From Durusdinium trenchii (Eukaryota; Sar; Dinophyceae; Suessiales; Symbiodiniaceae), in the NCBI GenBank assembly GCA_963970005.1, contig CAXAMN010025694.1, positions 281,642 to 345,641 of the forward strand: a DNA stretch of 64,000 nucleotides. The letters are read 5' to 3'. Positions 47,001-58,519 of this stretch are shown piece after piece. A model generated the notes under the pieces. The model was not told where the DNA came from, ran no database searches, and saw only the letters and a list, made by a program, of their open reading frames with translations. The translations under genes and the position numbers were made by a program. Each line of letters begins with the position of its first letter. Position 1 is the stretch's first letter.

Positions 47001-50000
47001 ATGAAGACTGCACATGGGCACACAAAATCAAAATGACGGGCAACATCAAGATGCAACGGACGTGTTGTTTTCTCAATCAGGCGTGTACTGTAGCCGCTAG
47101 TGCACAGTATCGACTCCATCTAGAACACGCGCAGTTGTTCCTTCTCCCAGGTGCAGGTCAAAACTGCAGGAGCAACGATCGACAATGGATCACACAAACC
47201 AGCTGTGTAGAAAACGTTGGGATGTGCAAGGTCGGCACATATCGACTCAGTTGAGGTAGATTCAGCGACAGTTTTTTCCCAAGGCTTTGTAGCTTAGTAA
47301 GGCATGGCCCGAGTAAGGAGTCATCAAGGAGTCTTAAGCTACATTCTTCCACATTCTGAAACATCATGAGCGTTCATGTCTGCGTGTCCTGGTTTCATAA
47401 ACGGAGTTGAATTCAAGTTACTGCTATGTCAAGCTCCCTGGGCCGAATGAGTTCCTGTTTTACAAACCAGTTATATCTCCGAAGTTTGCGTTTTTTTTTA
47501 TGGTTTCGCATGCTTTGGCCCTCTTCAGAAGGCCTGCCCGTATTGGCTGGCTGTCATTTTTCTGCAAACGTGTTGCCGTCGCTGAAGCCTGAGGGCAAGC
47601 TGATTCTCCGCTTTGATGACACCAACCCCACCAAAGAGAAGCTGGAGTTTGTTGAAAACATTATGAAGGAGCTTCAGAAGTGGCTTTCAGGCTTTGAGGA
47701 AGTTTTACATGTTGGTGCTGGTTGCTTTCAGCTGTAGGACTTGGCTACCCTGTAGCCAACTTAGTCACTTAGTCAGATGTTTCGTTGGCAGTTTAGGGTC
47801 TTCGTACGAAGGCCGACACGCATGTGATGTGGCATGCTATGTGGCGCCTCGATGCGCCGCCCTCCTCGAGGCAAGTGAAGCCAGACCAGGTGAGTCACAC
47901 CTCTGACTACTTTGATCAGCTGCAATCGGCGATGGAGGAACGGGGGCGGGAATGAGACAAAGCAGGGACCCAAAGTGACCCGAAAGCGTTCTGCTTTTCA
48001 GGCTGCAAACGAAGTCGAAATGAGAGAAACGATGAGAAACATGAGGTTCAGGTTGAAACTCTGAATGGTAGGCTTCTGCTTTTCAGGCCAACACTTTTTC
48101 ACGTTTTTCCAGCTATCCTGGGCCTTCGATTCACGCATTCAGCTGTCCTGGTTCCTCGTCTCCTCGCTGAACGAAAATGGTTTGAGGACCTCATTAAGAA
48201 AGGAAAAGCCTACGTGGATGACACGGACCAAGAAACGATGAGGCTGACCACTGGCTACGATGAGTTGCAACTTGCAACGTTGGAATCAGCCAATTTTATC
48301 CAATTTTAGGTATTTATGTTGAAGGTATTCGAGTCATTTTGTTGCTCCAAAAATACCCTTTGAGATCCTTTGAGTTGCAACTTGACTCTAGAGTTACTCA
48401 AAGGGTATGTTCGTCTGAATCGCGTAGCCCGTCGCGTCGCGAATCGCGTGCCCAATGCGACTCCTCAGGGCTGAGCGTGACAAGGGCACTGCAAGCAAGT
48501 CTAGATCCTTGTCGGCGCCTCACGCAGGATGGCGTTTTAGAACGATTTTTTGGGGTCGGTTAGGGCGATTCTTCGTCAGGCCCGTAGAAGAGAACCTCAG
48601 ACGGTGGGCTGAGATGCTCAAAGGTGCGACCAACCCACCGGCTCATTTCATCATGGCCAGAAGCAAGCAACTTCTCATGGCCAGACACATGCTGTCCAAC
48701 ACGAGGCTCAGAAGAGGGCCTGAAGATGTGTGTGCGTGGCAAAATGGTGCCCTGGCGTTGCTTCGAGTAGAGATGTTTTTTGGCTTTCAAGGGTGCCGTT
48801 TTGGGGCGACGTTGTCTCGTTTCGTCCAGACCCGGATGTCCGACATAAGGACATGCAAAATAACAACAAGTGCTTGCGAGACCCTGTCTTTTACCGCTGC
48901 AAAGTGGACTTGTACAGAGCTTAGGCAGTTTTTACCACTTGCAGCTTAACTTGACGGATTTTGCTCAGGCCTCATCACAGGCATGGCACGAAGTACAAGG
49001 CGTTTGCATTGGGCGCAACATCAATTGAGCAACGTCATAAACCTCTATGAAAGAATTTAGGTAGGACTTAAGATTATGAATCTGTGCGAAAGGAAAACTG
49101 CAGTTGGGGAAAGCTTGGCGAAAGGTTTGGAGAAAGGCTCTGATTTTTTGATGAATGGATTTTGTTGCGAAAGGGTTGGCGAGGAGGTTTTCAGTACAAA
49201 GCATGTCATCCAAAGATTCATGATAACCAGGCGAAAGGTTGGCGAAAGGTTTGCGAAGATGTGGCGAAAGCAGTGGTTGCAGATTAGGAATGATTCCCCT
49301 TCTGATACATGCTGATACTTTTCCTAGATGTAAGTAGCAGAAACTCGGCGAAAGGGTTAGCTAAAGAGTTGTCGGGTGAAGTGGGCCGGCGAAAGCAATT
49401 CATGCAGCCGCGAAAGCGTTGCGAAGGGATTGGCGAAAGGTTGTTATAATCTTAATAAAAGTTCCGGATGGTTTTTGACACCGCTCAATTGCGACATGTT
49501 GTGCTGTTTGCGCGCTTCTTCAGTGCCCAGGAATTTAGTTCTTCACATTTCATGATTTTGTCAACTCCAGGGGACAACAGGATCTCATCTTTTTCTTTCC
49601 CCATTTTATGTCTACTTCTGGATCTCGTGTATTGGACAGTCTGGCGCCGCGCTTCTGGGGCAGCCAGGCATATCCAACCTATGATTTTGCCTGCCCAGTA
49701 GTCGACGCTTTGGAGGCAGCTCGAGTTTGGGCAGCTCTTGTTTTTCTTAGCAGCTTTGCTTTGCTCAGGGTGTGACTCATGCTTTGAGAACCATCGAGTA
49801 CAAAGACCGGGAGGCACAGTACAAGCTCGGGTGCCCAGATTATTGGAGCAAAGTCAGCAACTCTACGTTCGGAGTTCAGATTTCCGTATGCTCGGCTCGG
49901 TGTTTCGTTCTTTAATTTTGGAAGGTGGGTGCTGGAAGCTACTGGATCTCGCAAAGTTGAGCTGGTCGAATTCGTGCAGAAGCTCAGATCGGATGCTTGA

Positions 50001-53000
50001 TGATCTTGATGCTTGATACGTTTCGATTGTTTGCTGTATGCTCTGTATGGCGATGTCAGTCAATCGCCATCAGTCATCCATGCTGTGTTTGTGTTTGGCA
50101 CTGGAAACCGGTCCCTGTGATCAGGCCAAAACACAATTTTCCTACACCGTCCTCTCCAAGAGGAAGCTAGCCTGGTTCGTTGACAATGGTCATGTCACAA
50201 GCTTGGAAGCTGGACGATCAAAAGGGCCAGAGGGCAGCAGTATACAATACAATGTTGGCGTTGTTGGTCAAGCTTTGCTTTTCTTTTTGCTTGGACTGGA
50301 TTTTTTGATCAGCATTTTTGCACCACATCAAAATCATGAATGAAGCACGTCTGTGTTCCACTACTTGTAAGAGTCTTTGGCACGGTCAAACTCGGCACAG
50401 CGCAGAACGCACGCAGAACACAGCCCAACCGCGCAGCGTGGAAACCGTCATCGAAACCGTCGTCCAGATGGCTGGAGCCGAATAGCAAAGTCCGAAGAGG
50501 CAAAGTCTGGGTTTAAGATGGTTTAACATGGTTTAACACACTCTGAAGCTAGTGTGTTCATCCAGGGCCTCCTGAAACGGGCTCAGCCAGCCGTCATGCC
50601 AAGGTTTTGCAGGCCCATGCCGCAAGCTGTGGGCCTAGTAAATTGACGACAGGCAATACAAAGCAACTGAGGCTGATAGAGCTATCCAGAATTGGCCTGA
50701 GTCGCTCTCTCCCCGGTCGTCATTTTGGGGGAGCCACTCAGCTCTCCGGCTCAACTACCATGTCATGGGGTTCCCCGTAGCGGGAAAGCGCACCTTTATA
50801 TACAATGAGGCAAGTCTCAAGATCCAGGCACAAAAGAAGCGCAAAAGACCAATTCTTCGGCTGGTGCCGTGCCCCGAGACTCCGCGGGAGTTTTTGCCCA
50901 CACTCCTCGGCCCGATCTGATCCGACCACCGAGAAAGGGCCTGCGCTGGTGGCGCCAAATCTCACCTCCCAAACTTGTATAAGCGTGTGTGGATGGAATG
51001 GCAGGTGGGACGGCTTGTGGCTACACGCAACGGCCATCAGCATTAAACACAATTTTTACAATCATATAAGACTCATATACATATCACAAACACAAGCTTG
51101 TGGTACACTGTGTGCCGATTTGATCGGTTGTCCCGCGAGTCGCCATTGAGGTCGATGGCTGGGATGATCCACGCTTCCCAACGGCCATGAGCCAAGCGAT
51201 CGCAACTGTTTTTTCTCACGGAAGGCGCCAGATGTTTTCTTCCTCTAAGATACCTGGAAATGCCATAAGGATGCATAAGGAAGTGTTACTGAAACTCAAC
51301 TCAAGACTTTGTCAATTCTTTGCCTCCAAGCTGTTCGCCGCCAACCCTTCGGGACACAAATGGCCTAGATAACCATGGATGATGGAAACCATGAATCATG
51401 TTGTGTGCACAGTTATATAAAAATGTGCTTCGCCTGCTCAAACGGGGTGATCGGTTTTTTTTGGGGTCGGGCAGCGACCCGGCGTCTGAGCACCAATTGA
51501 GGTGCAAGGTGTGATGCGGCGTGGCATGACGGTGGAAGGCTTGCAGGAGTTCGTGTTGACGCAAGGCATGTCAAAGGCCAGAAGAAGATGACGGCCGTTG
51601 ACTGTCAGTTGCCATGTTTTTGTATGTTTTTGTGGTCAGTCCAACTTGCTGGAACACGTTTCGTTTACTTCTAGCTCCTTACCAGCCACAAGACTTACAG
51701 CTGGTGGAGGCAACAAACATGATGGAATGGGACAAGATCTGGGCGATCAACAAGCAGAAGAACCAAACTTGGCATGCTTTTGATCCAGGCAATCATGTGC
51801 TTTCAAACCACATCGACAAGACCAGGATTGATCCTGTTGTGCCACGGTATCCTGCTGTTGCTGATGATGCCGCGTCGGCCTTGGTTTTGATTGTTGAAAC
51901 TTTGTACGATGCAGGTTACATATGCTTCCTGAAGATCCAATGCTTGCTGAAGCACATGAGCCAGTTTTGGCCAGTACGGCCACGGGGTGTGTTTTTATTC
52001 TTTGTTGCTCTCATGCTTCTTCTATGTACTGGCAATAACCATTGGGGTCAGCGGTTCAAAACAGTTGGTCAAAGAGTCGGCCTGAAGCAATATAGTGTAG
52101 GAATCGTAGGAACAGCAGATGGACTCGACTTTCTATAAATACTATTGTACTAGAACCTGAGTGACCTCTATTGTAGACTACCAACATCTACCAACCAGCC
52201 AAAGCAATACCTTTTCCTATCAAAATAGAGGTCAAACGAATCTCGGTACATCAAACTTACTGTAATATAACATTACGGTACATTACGTCTGTAGATCATA
52301 TGCAGTTATATCTATGCTTGGCGTTGTAGTGTCAGTTAGTTTGCTTCAGCCCCTATGGCAATATATAATTAGGCGGTTCTCCGTCGGTTGGTTGCTGCCT
52401 CTTGTTGGTGAGTGCTGAGTAGAAGCACGATTTGCGACGTTCTGACACAAGACAATCGCTATGTACCACGCTACAACTTCTCTATACCTCTCTCTAGATA
52501 TCAAACATAATCCCAAGACAATACCTTTGCAGGTTGAGCTCATTCCTGTGCATGTGGATGATTGAAATATTTTTTTGCCACGCGGTCCGCGTACGCCTCG
52601 TGGAGATGGCAGTGGCCGCGTGACCCAAGGCAGTTCTCCACTTGGATGGCCCTGCGGAGCCGGCAAGCAAGATGGAAAAGCCCGATGCTCAAAGCGAGTG
52701 AGTCAGATGCGATGGGCATCGGACTGAGAAGTCAAACATCCGGGATGTTGCACAGCAGCCACACAAAAGTCAAACCATGTGCGCCAATCCTAATACATCC
52801 AGAAGGAATATTCATACTTAGTATGCTTTGAGACCTTCTCTTTCTTGAAGCAACTTCGAGAAGAGCTTGCAAAGTTGAGTTGGGCAGCACGCCTGTGGCC
52901 TGCACTCTTGAGGAAGCATCCCAAGAATGATGAATTGGGAGAGCGGCTGCTCCTTCAGTCTAAAGACATTTACATCGAACAGGAGGACAGGACAGACTGC

Positions 53001-56000
53001 CATATTGGGTGTAGATGGGGTAGTGTTGTTTTTCCTGCTCCTTGGCCTAAATAAGTAAAAGCTTGAGTTTCAGGTTGACCTTTGCAGTGCAACTTGGAGT
53101 CACCCAGCCTTCACACAGACTCGTCCTCCCTTAGATTAGAGCCACCAGGAATTGGCCATATTGTGGACTGTGAGCAGAGTCTGTTAAGACTGCCATGGCA
53201 TGCAGTCTTTCTTGTGGTCTGATTGCGAGTGCGGAGGGTACGAAGACTGACGAAGTGATACGAAGTACCTGAAGGTCAGACAGTCACAAAGGCTGGAAGA
53301 GGACACATCGTATCAGCGCAGACATGCGGAAGTCGATCAGAAGAAGAGTGTTAGTCAGATTGGGGCAAATCAATGCCGATGCAGAAGGAAAACCACGGAG
53401 AGCTTGTTGAGGCAAGTTGGTGAGAGGGTACCTACAGAGTGTCTAGACGCACTGGAAGCCAAGGTGACATCCTTGTTGATGGGGCTTTGAGCGAACAGGT
53501 GAATGGTCCAGTTGAAGATACTGCGTTGACCGCAGTTAGGGTATTGGGCATGGCCGCCAGATGCCAATTGGTTGTAGAGAGCCGACAGCAGCAGGGCTTA
53601 ATTGAAAGAAGGCTTCTGGACGACATAAATGGAGCCATGCGGCCCTTGGATTTGAGTCCCAGGTGGACATGGGCTTGAGACCGATCAAAGAGTTGAAGAC
53701 GAGAAAGAAGCACTACAGGCAACGCAGGCGCATCATGTCAATAGCAACCCTCAAGAAGTCTTCGACCGTCGCAAGATTTCCTCGGTCTCGTGAAACTTGG
53801 CGTGTGATATGTTCCCACTTGGCGCTCTATGAATCAGCTCACGCATGCTCACGCCATTCATTGCAGAAGGCGCCATGTGTGCAAGTCTACCCATGACCTG
53901 CTGACAGCCGCAAGACTGCTTCACTCGAAGTCTTGGTGGCATAGGAGTGGAAGTCAGATGGGCCCCGACATGCTAGGCTGCTAGATTCGACCTTCATGAA
54001 GAGGTGCTCCAATCTGTATCGGTCCAAAGCTGTGTTGCCTCAGGACGCTGCTGCGATTGAAGAAGGCGAACAAGTTACACTTTTACATTGGGGCAATGCC
54101 TATGTCGAAACTTCCCGTGAATATGAAAGTGTACGCCGCCTTTTGATGATGTTGTGCATGCCATGCCGACACTTCATTGATGCAGTATGGCATGGTGCTG
54201 CAACTAAGGACAAAATAACAAGGGCGTTTGTGGCTCAGAAAGCTAACGCACACCAACAGCACAAGCTCGAGCTTTGCATTCTGAGATGTTTGCACCATAC
54301 AACTTCTTCCGTTTGACAAATCATTACTACATATTACTACCCACGTGCGCAAATTGAGTGTGCAGTTATGGCTTGCAACAATGGTGTTAGTGGCAAAGGC
54401 ATGCAACAACACACTTAACGGGCTTAAACGTCTCTTTTCTCCAAGGAACGGAAAAGTCACAGAGCTCAAAGGTCGGCTCAACATTGAGGGCAACGTGAAG
54501 GATACCAAGAAAAAGATCCATTGGGTAACCACCTCAGGACACGAGATGTTTGTCGAGTCAAGTTCTGGAAGCTGATGGAAAGCTGTTCCCAGGTGCCCAA
54601 GCTCGACCAACAGGTTCATTTTCTTGGGGGGCGTATGCTTTTCAGCACAAGAGACGCCTCGGACTAGTCTCTTGGACCAGTCGAAGTGACGCAGCCAGGT
54701 CACACCAGCAATTCTTCGTGAGTTTGACCATTTGGTGACCAAGCAACGGGCCCAACGGGCCCGCAGTGCACGTGTTTGTATGGAAGGCATGAAGTTGAGC
54801 GCAAGTTGCATGTCATGTAAACGTGTTTGCTTTGGTGTTGGTTGACACATCAGTGTTTAAGGCCCAAAATGGAGGATGAGGATGATGTGGCAAACTTGAT
54901 CAATCCCACAAGTGTTGTGGATACTCAGGCCAGGGCTTGTAGCACATTCATCATCAAATGACCTTGGATGATTGGAACGCTTCTGATGGCTGCTATTCCG
55001 TGCTGGCAACACTGGAGGCCATTGGGGACCCTTTGCTGAAGACTTTGCCGAAGGGATTCAAGATTCAGCTGGAACGCGACCGCCTTAGATGAAAGACACT
55101 GCGCTTTGAAGTTGCCAGTTGCGACCGCCTTAGATGATTTACACTTTTTGGGGGTATATATATATATATATCATGAGCACATGAGCAGATCACGCGTGAG
55201 TGAGAGGTTGTTTCAAAACCAAGCAGCTCAATGGTGATCAGCAGATTTCATATATCCTCTCCACCTACCATGCCCCATGCCGGTGCCGATGTTTCATGAT
55301 TTCATTCACTATAATATAGCAAGTGAACAGCTGGTCCTTCGAGCAAACCCAGGAAAGATGTTGACAACATGTATACGTATTATATGATGCTTATTGGTGA
55401 TGAATTTGATGACTTTGTGGGAGAAACCTTTGGCTTCGACTGTTGCCTAGATTTGCCCTGTTCTGGACCGTCAAATTCCGCTGCTGTTTGAAAAAGTACT
55501 TTGGGCACTCTATGTTCAGCTTCCGTTGTAGCGCTTTTCGTCATTGTCCAGGTCGGCTGCTAGTTACGGATGTGGATACCCCACGCTCACCTTTGAGTTG
55601 GCGAAAACACTTTTTACGCACGTTTGGGACATCTTACTACTTTTGCTGCTATGAATTCCGCCATGCGCGGCACTGACATCCGGGTCTCCGGTCTGTTGAC
55701 GCATGCACGCTCCAGCGCACCTGTTGGAGCCAAGCTGAGTTGGTGTGGGCAGTGGGCATGGCAGCCACACATCACCTGGATCAAAGGTGAGCAGCAGGTT
55801 TGGTTCACATATCACCGTCAATGGGCAGTAGCTTTTCTCTTTAAAGCCCTCTTTCTGGTCCTTTATGCTGAAGTCTTGGTTCGCCAGAAGAACACAGATC
55901 CGGATCCCTTTTGCACCCTCCATACTGACGCACCGCTGGCAACGCTTGCATCGTGCTGGCAACGATTCCAAACTTCTTGTTCGCGAGGTCTTCACCGCTT

Positions 56001-57357
56001 AGCTGATGATTTGACTGCCTGTGACTTTGTCATCTTGCGGCTTGCGGCCCCCCAGTTGTTGCTTGATGTTGAGCTCGCCCTTCAGTTGCTGCAATCCTTC
56101 GTGTGAAACTGTGACTTCACCTCGGCGTCCCAGTTGAGTTGATCACTGTCTTGGCACGGCACCACCAGGGAAACAAGTGAGGCAATGCTCCTCATGCTAT
56201 ATATATATGTATATATACATAGTTATGTATCACATATATACATATATATGGGATCGTGGACAATTAGGGGCGCCCTGGGAAGCAATTGTTTCTGAATCAT
56301 TTAATCCAAGTGTATTTGCCAAGTTATGTGTATTGTAATTCATCTACTACACATCACTCCTCTGCTTTCCTTCACCACTCATTTGCTACAATATATACAT
56401 GATTAATATGTGTAATTGCACATATACATGTTTGTTTACCCAGATATGTACGGCATCGGACAGAACTCGGCAAGAGTGCCGGGCCACATCAAACTTCGAC
56501 GCGGCTGAGCAGCAAGCAGGCGAAGCCATTTGACAAAATAAGTGACCAGCTAGCCACTGTAGCTCAGTGGGTAGCGTCGTGTTTCTCGGAAGCTGTCAGA
56601 GGGCACCACTGCAAGCTGTCAGAGGATCAGCCATGCCACGGAGCGGGCCGCTCGGAGCATGCCGCATCCGATGAACACTGCATCTCACGCACTTGAGAGC
56701 CAGTGCCGTGCACTGCGCAGTGATGCCAACTGAGATGCCATCACGATGTTGAGGGTGCCTCCGCTAGCGTCCGCTTGCCTCCGCATGTCCCTTGAACACT
56801 CCACGACCTGATGCCCAGAGGTCAACCGAGAAGTGGTGACGGGTCGGACAGCTTTCTGGCATATTTGGTGATGTCTCATGGAAACATGATTCGGGTCATT
56901 CATGCGCAGCATGTACGCTATAGGCCATCAAGAATCAAATACTCTAGTTGTGCTCTTGAACAGATGGTTCCTTGAGGTCGGGGCTACTACATTGTAGATC
57001 GACCATTTTTCCAGCCCGGCCAGCAGAAACCGGAGCCGCCCCTCGGTGACAGCAAACTGTGTCCTCGGACCACTTCACACGACTGACAGGAAAGTAATGC
57101 GCAATGGCCTCCAACCTACTAGCGTTGGCCTCTAATGGCAATGGCCTCCAACCTAATAGCGTTGGCCTCCAAACCACTCCACACAACTTGTCAAAGAGTG
57201 GCACAAAGCTCATAGGACTAGGACTCGTACGATCGTGACATTCGACATTGTACGATGCTCCTGAGGATGGTGCTCGTGAAGATCCCGGATGGCAAAAGCA
57301 AGGACATGGGCATGAAGTCCAAGGCTCCTGAGTGGGCACTGAAACGCTTCAGAAAAG
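44054..57357 (+). CDS. Glutamyl-tRNA synthetase, eukaryotic cytosolic type, about 20 exons
   Basis: Charges tRNA-Glu. N-terminal GST-like exons: about 44054-44106 ('[13 protein letters not shown]'), 44172-44210 ('[11 protein letters not shown]') and about 44405-44489 ('FPHVCRW'). Catalytic exons: about 46240-46331 ('[11 protein letters not shown]'), 46400-46456 with the HIGH motif '[16 protein letters not shown]', 46518-46556, 47594-47683 ('[18 protein letters not shown]'), about 47872-47944 ('[10 protein letters not shown]'), about 48176-48243 ('[12 protein letters not shown]'), 48585-48631, 48845-48905 ('[14 protein letters not shown]') and about 50125-50200 with the KMSKS equivalent '[13 protein letters not shown]'. 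Later exons: 51509-51571 ('[14 protein letters not shown]'), 51698-51870 ('[13 protein letters not shown]', 'RIDPVVPRY'), 52534-52560, about 52905-52990 ('RKHPKNDEL'), 54047-54103, 54435-54530, 54868-55075 and 57266-57357 ('[15 protein letters not shown]'). 'EWDKIWAxNK' marks GluRS rather than GlnRS. Order is collinear with the family. A few short exons were not located. Confidence 0.88.
44269..44361. repeat. Palindromic CTACTAGTA repeat, locus E
   Basis: The longest locus, five cores: GCTACTAGTAGCAAAAGGGC, ATCGCTACTAGGAGCAAGG, GCTATTAGTAGCTCCTGGC, GCCACTAGCAGCAAG and GCTACTAGG, in plus orientation, inside an early intron of the GluRS gene. Confidence 0.88.
44811..45870. repeat. Diverged tandem repeat of about 215-303 bases, each with a hairpin
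   Basis: Units begin CACGATGCC... at about 44811, 45026, 45291 and 45594. Shared words include TTCAACACTTCATGCTGTGC, GATACCAGCTCCACGAAA and TTTCCTCCCAGCCCTGCTC. Each has a short inverted repeat; in unit 4, ATGCCCGAAA (45598-45607) pairs exactly with TTTCGGGCAT (45635-45644). It lies in a GluRS intron. Confidence 0.85.
45928..46010. repeat. TA microsatellites
   Basis: Two (TA)n runs (about 45928-45940 and 45976-45990) in the intron just before the GluRS '[11 protein letters not shown]' exon. Confidence 0.75.
49085..49445. repeat. Cluster of GGCGAAAGG words
   Basis: GCGAAAG occurs about ten times on the same strand in 360 bases, often as TTGGCGAAAGGTT, with variants GCGAAG and GCGAGG. It lies between GluRS exons and is not periodic. 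Confidence 0.8.
55155..55172. repeat. TA microsatellite
   Basis: Short (TA)n run in a late GluRS intron; similar tracts lie at about 56200-56250. Confidence 0.75.
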
Positions 57358-58519
57358 AAACGGTTCGATTTACAATGTTCTTTATCCGATTGTTTCTGAT
57401 CACCGGAAGATGTGAGTGATATATAGTGATATAGTCTTTCGCACTTGCATGGTTTGGTTTGTGAGTGATATAGGTCCGTGTTTTCGATCCTGCAGGTAGA
57501 TCCTTCAAAGCTTCAAGGTGCAGCAGGTCAGAAAAGCAGCTTGGCCAATTCGCAAGATGTTTGTTGAGGCGCCAGGCAACACATGAAAAGCATGTCCAGG
57601 AAAAACGAGATGAAACAACACCTATATAGAACAATGAGAAGAAGTCGCAACTGTCAAGCTACAGGCGAAAAGGCTGAGAAGGGGAGGACTGATGCAGGCC
57701 AAATCATTCGACATTCTTGTTTGCAATTTGGTGTGTGTTTTGGTGCGTGTTTTGAGGTTCGCCAGCAAAGGTGGAGCCAGCAAAAGTGGAGCTGAAGGAT
57801 TGGTTCTCAGTTATTCAAAAGATGTTTCGGCTGCCCTTTCAACAACAGATGGCCAGACGAACGCTTGAAGCATCTTGAAGCAAACACTCGGCTTTGAACC
57901 CATGTCGAGGAATCAAACGTCAAAACGGTTTCCGAACATTGATCGTCGCCCACCACGAACCACCTCTTTCGCGTTTGAGGGAACCGCCCCGCGAAAAAAC
58001 CGCTGAGTGGACTCCAGCCGACTGTCGACTGTGAGGAGTCGAAGGGAAAGGCTGAGAAAGAGAATGGGAAGGCCAAATGAGTTGGAATTAGGACGAGTTG
58101 GAATTAGGATGAAGAAAGTGTCCCATTGGCAGTGCCGAATGAAAAACCCAAAGACACTTAAAGAGTGCTTCATACTATACCTCTTCCCTTTTAATCTGGT
58201 GCCGGGAGCTTTTATGTGTATGTAGTTTTGTTTGGGTCTTTTTATTGCAAGATCTTGGAGATCATCGGAAAGGACATTCCCAAGACTGTTCAATGTTATG
58301 GTTGATTGTTTCAAGACCAGTTGCTCCAATTGGAAGCCAAAACCATTGCCAAGGAGAGAGGTTAATGTCAGCAGTATTGCCAGTGCCTGTGAAGTGATTG
58401 AGTTGGATTGTTATACAATCTGTCAATAACCTGCGATTCAATCATAGACACATTATGGATCATTATGGCTATATCGATTAACTCAAGCCATTAAGGTGTT
58501 ATTCCTGGGTGTTTGCTTC

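Noticed and set aside
54083..54850. Minus-strand frame of 255 codons
   Set aside because: Antisense to GluRS exons with clear motifs.
56560..56620. tRNA-like A box (TAGCTCAGTGGGTAGCG)
   Set aside because: No matching B box, acceptor stem or anticodon arm follows. At best it is a tRNA-derived SINE remnant.
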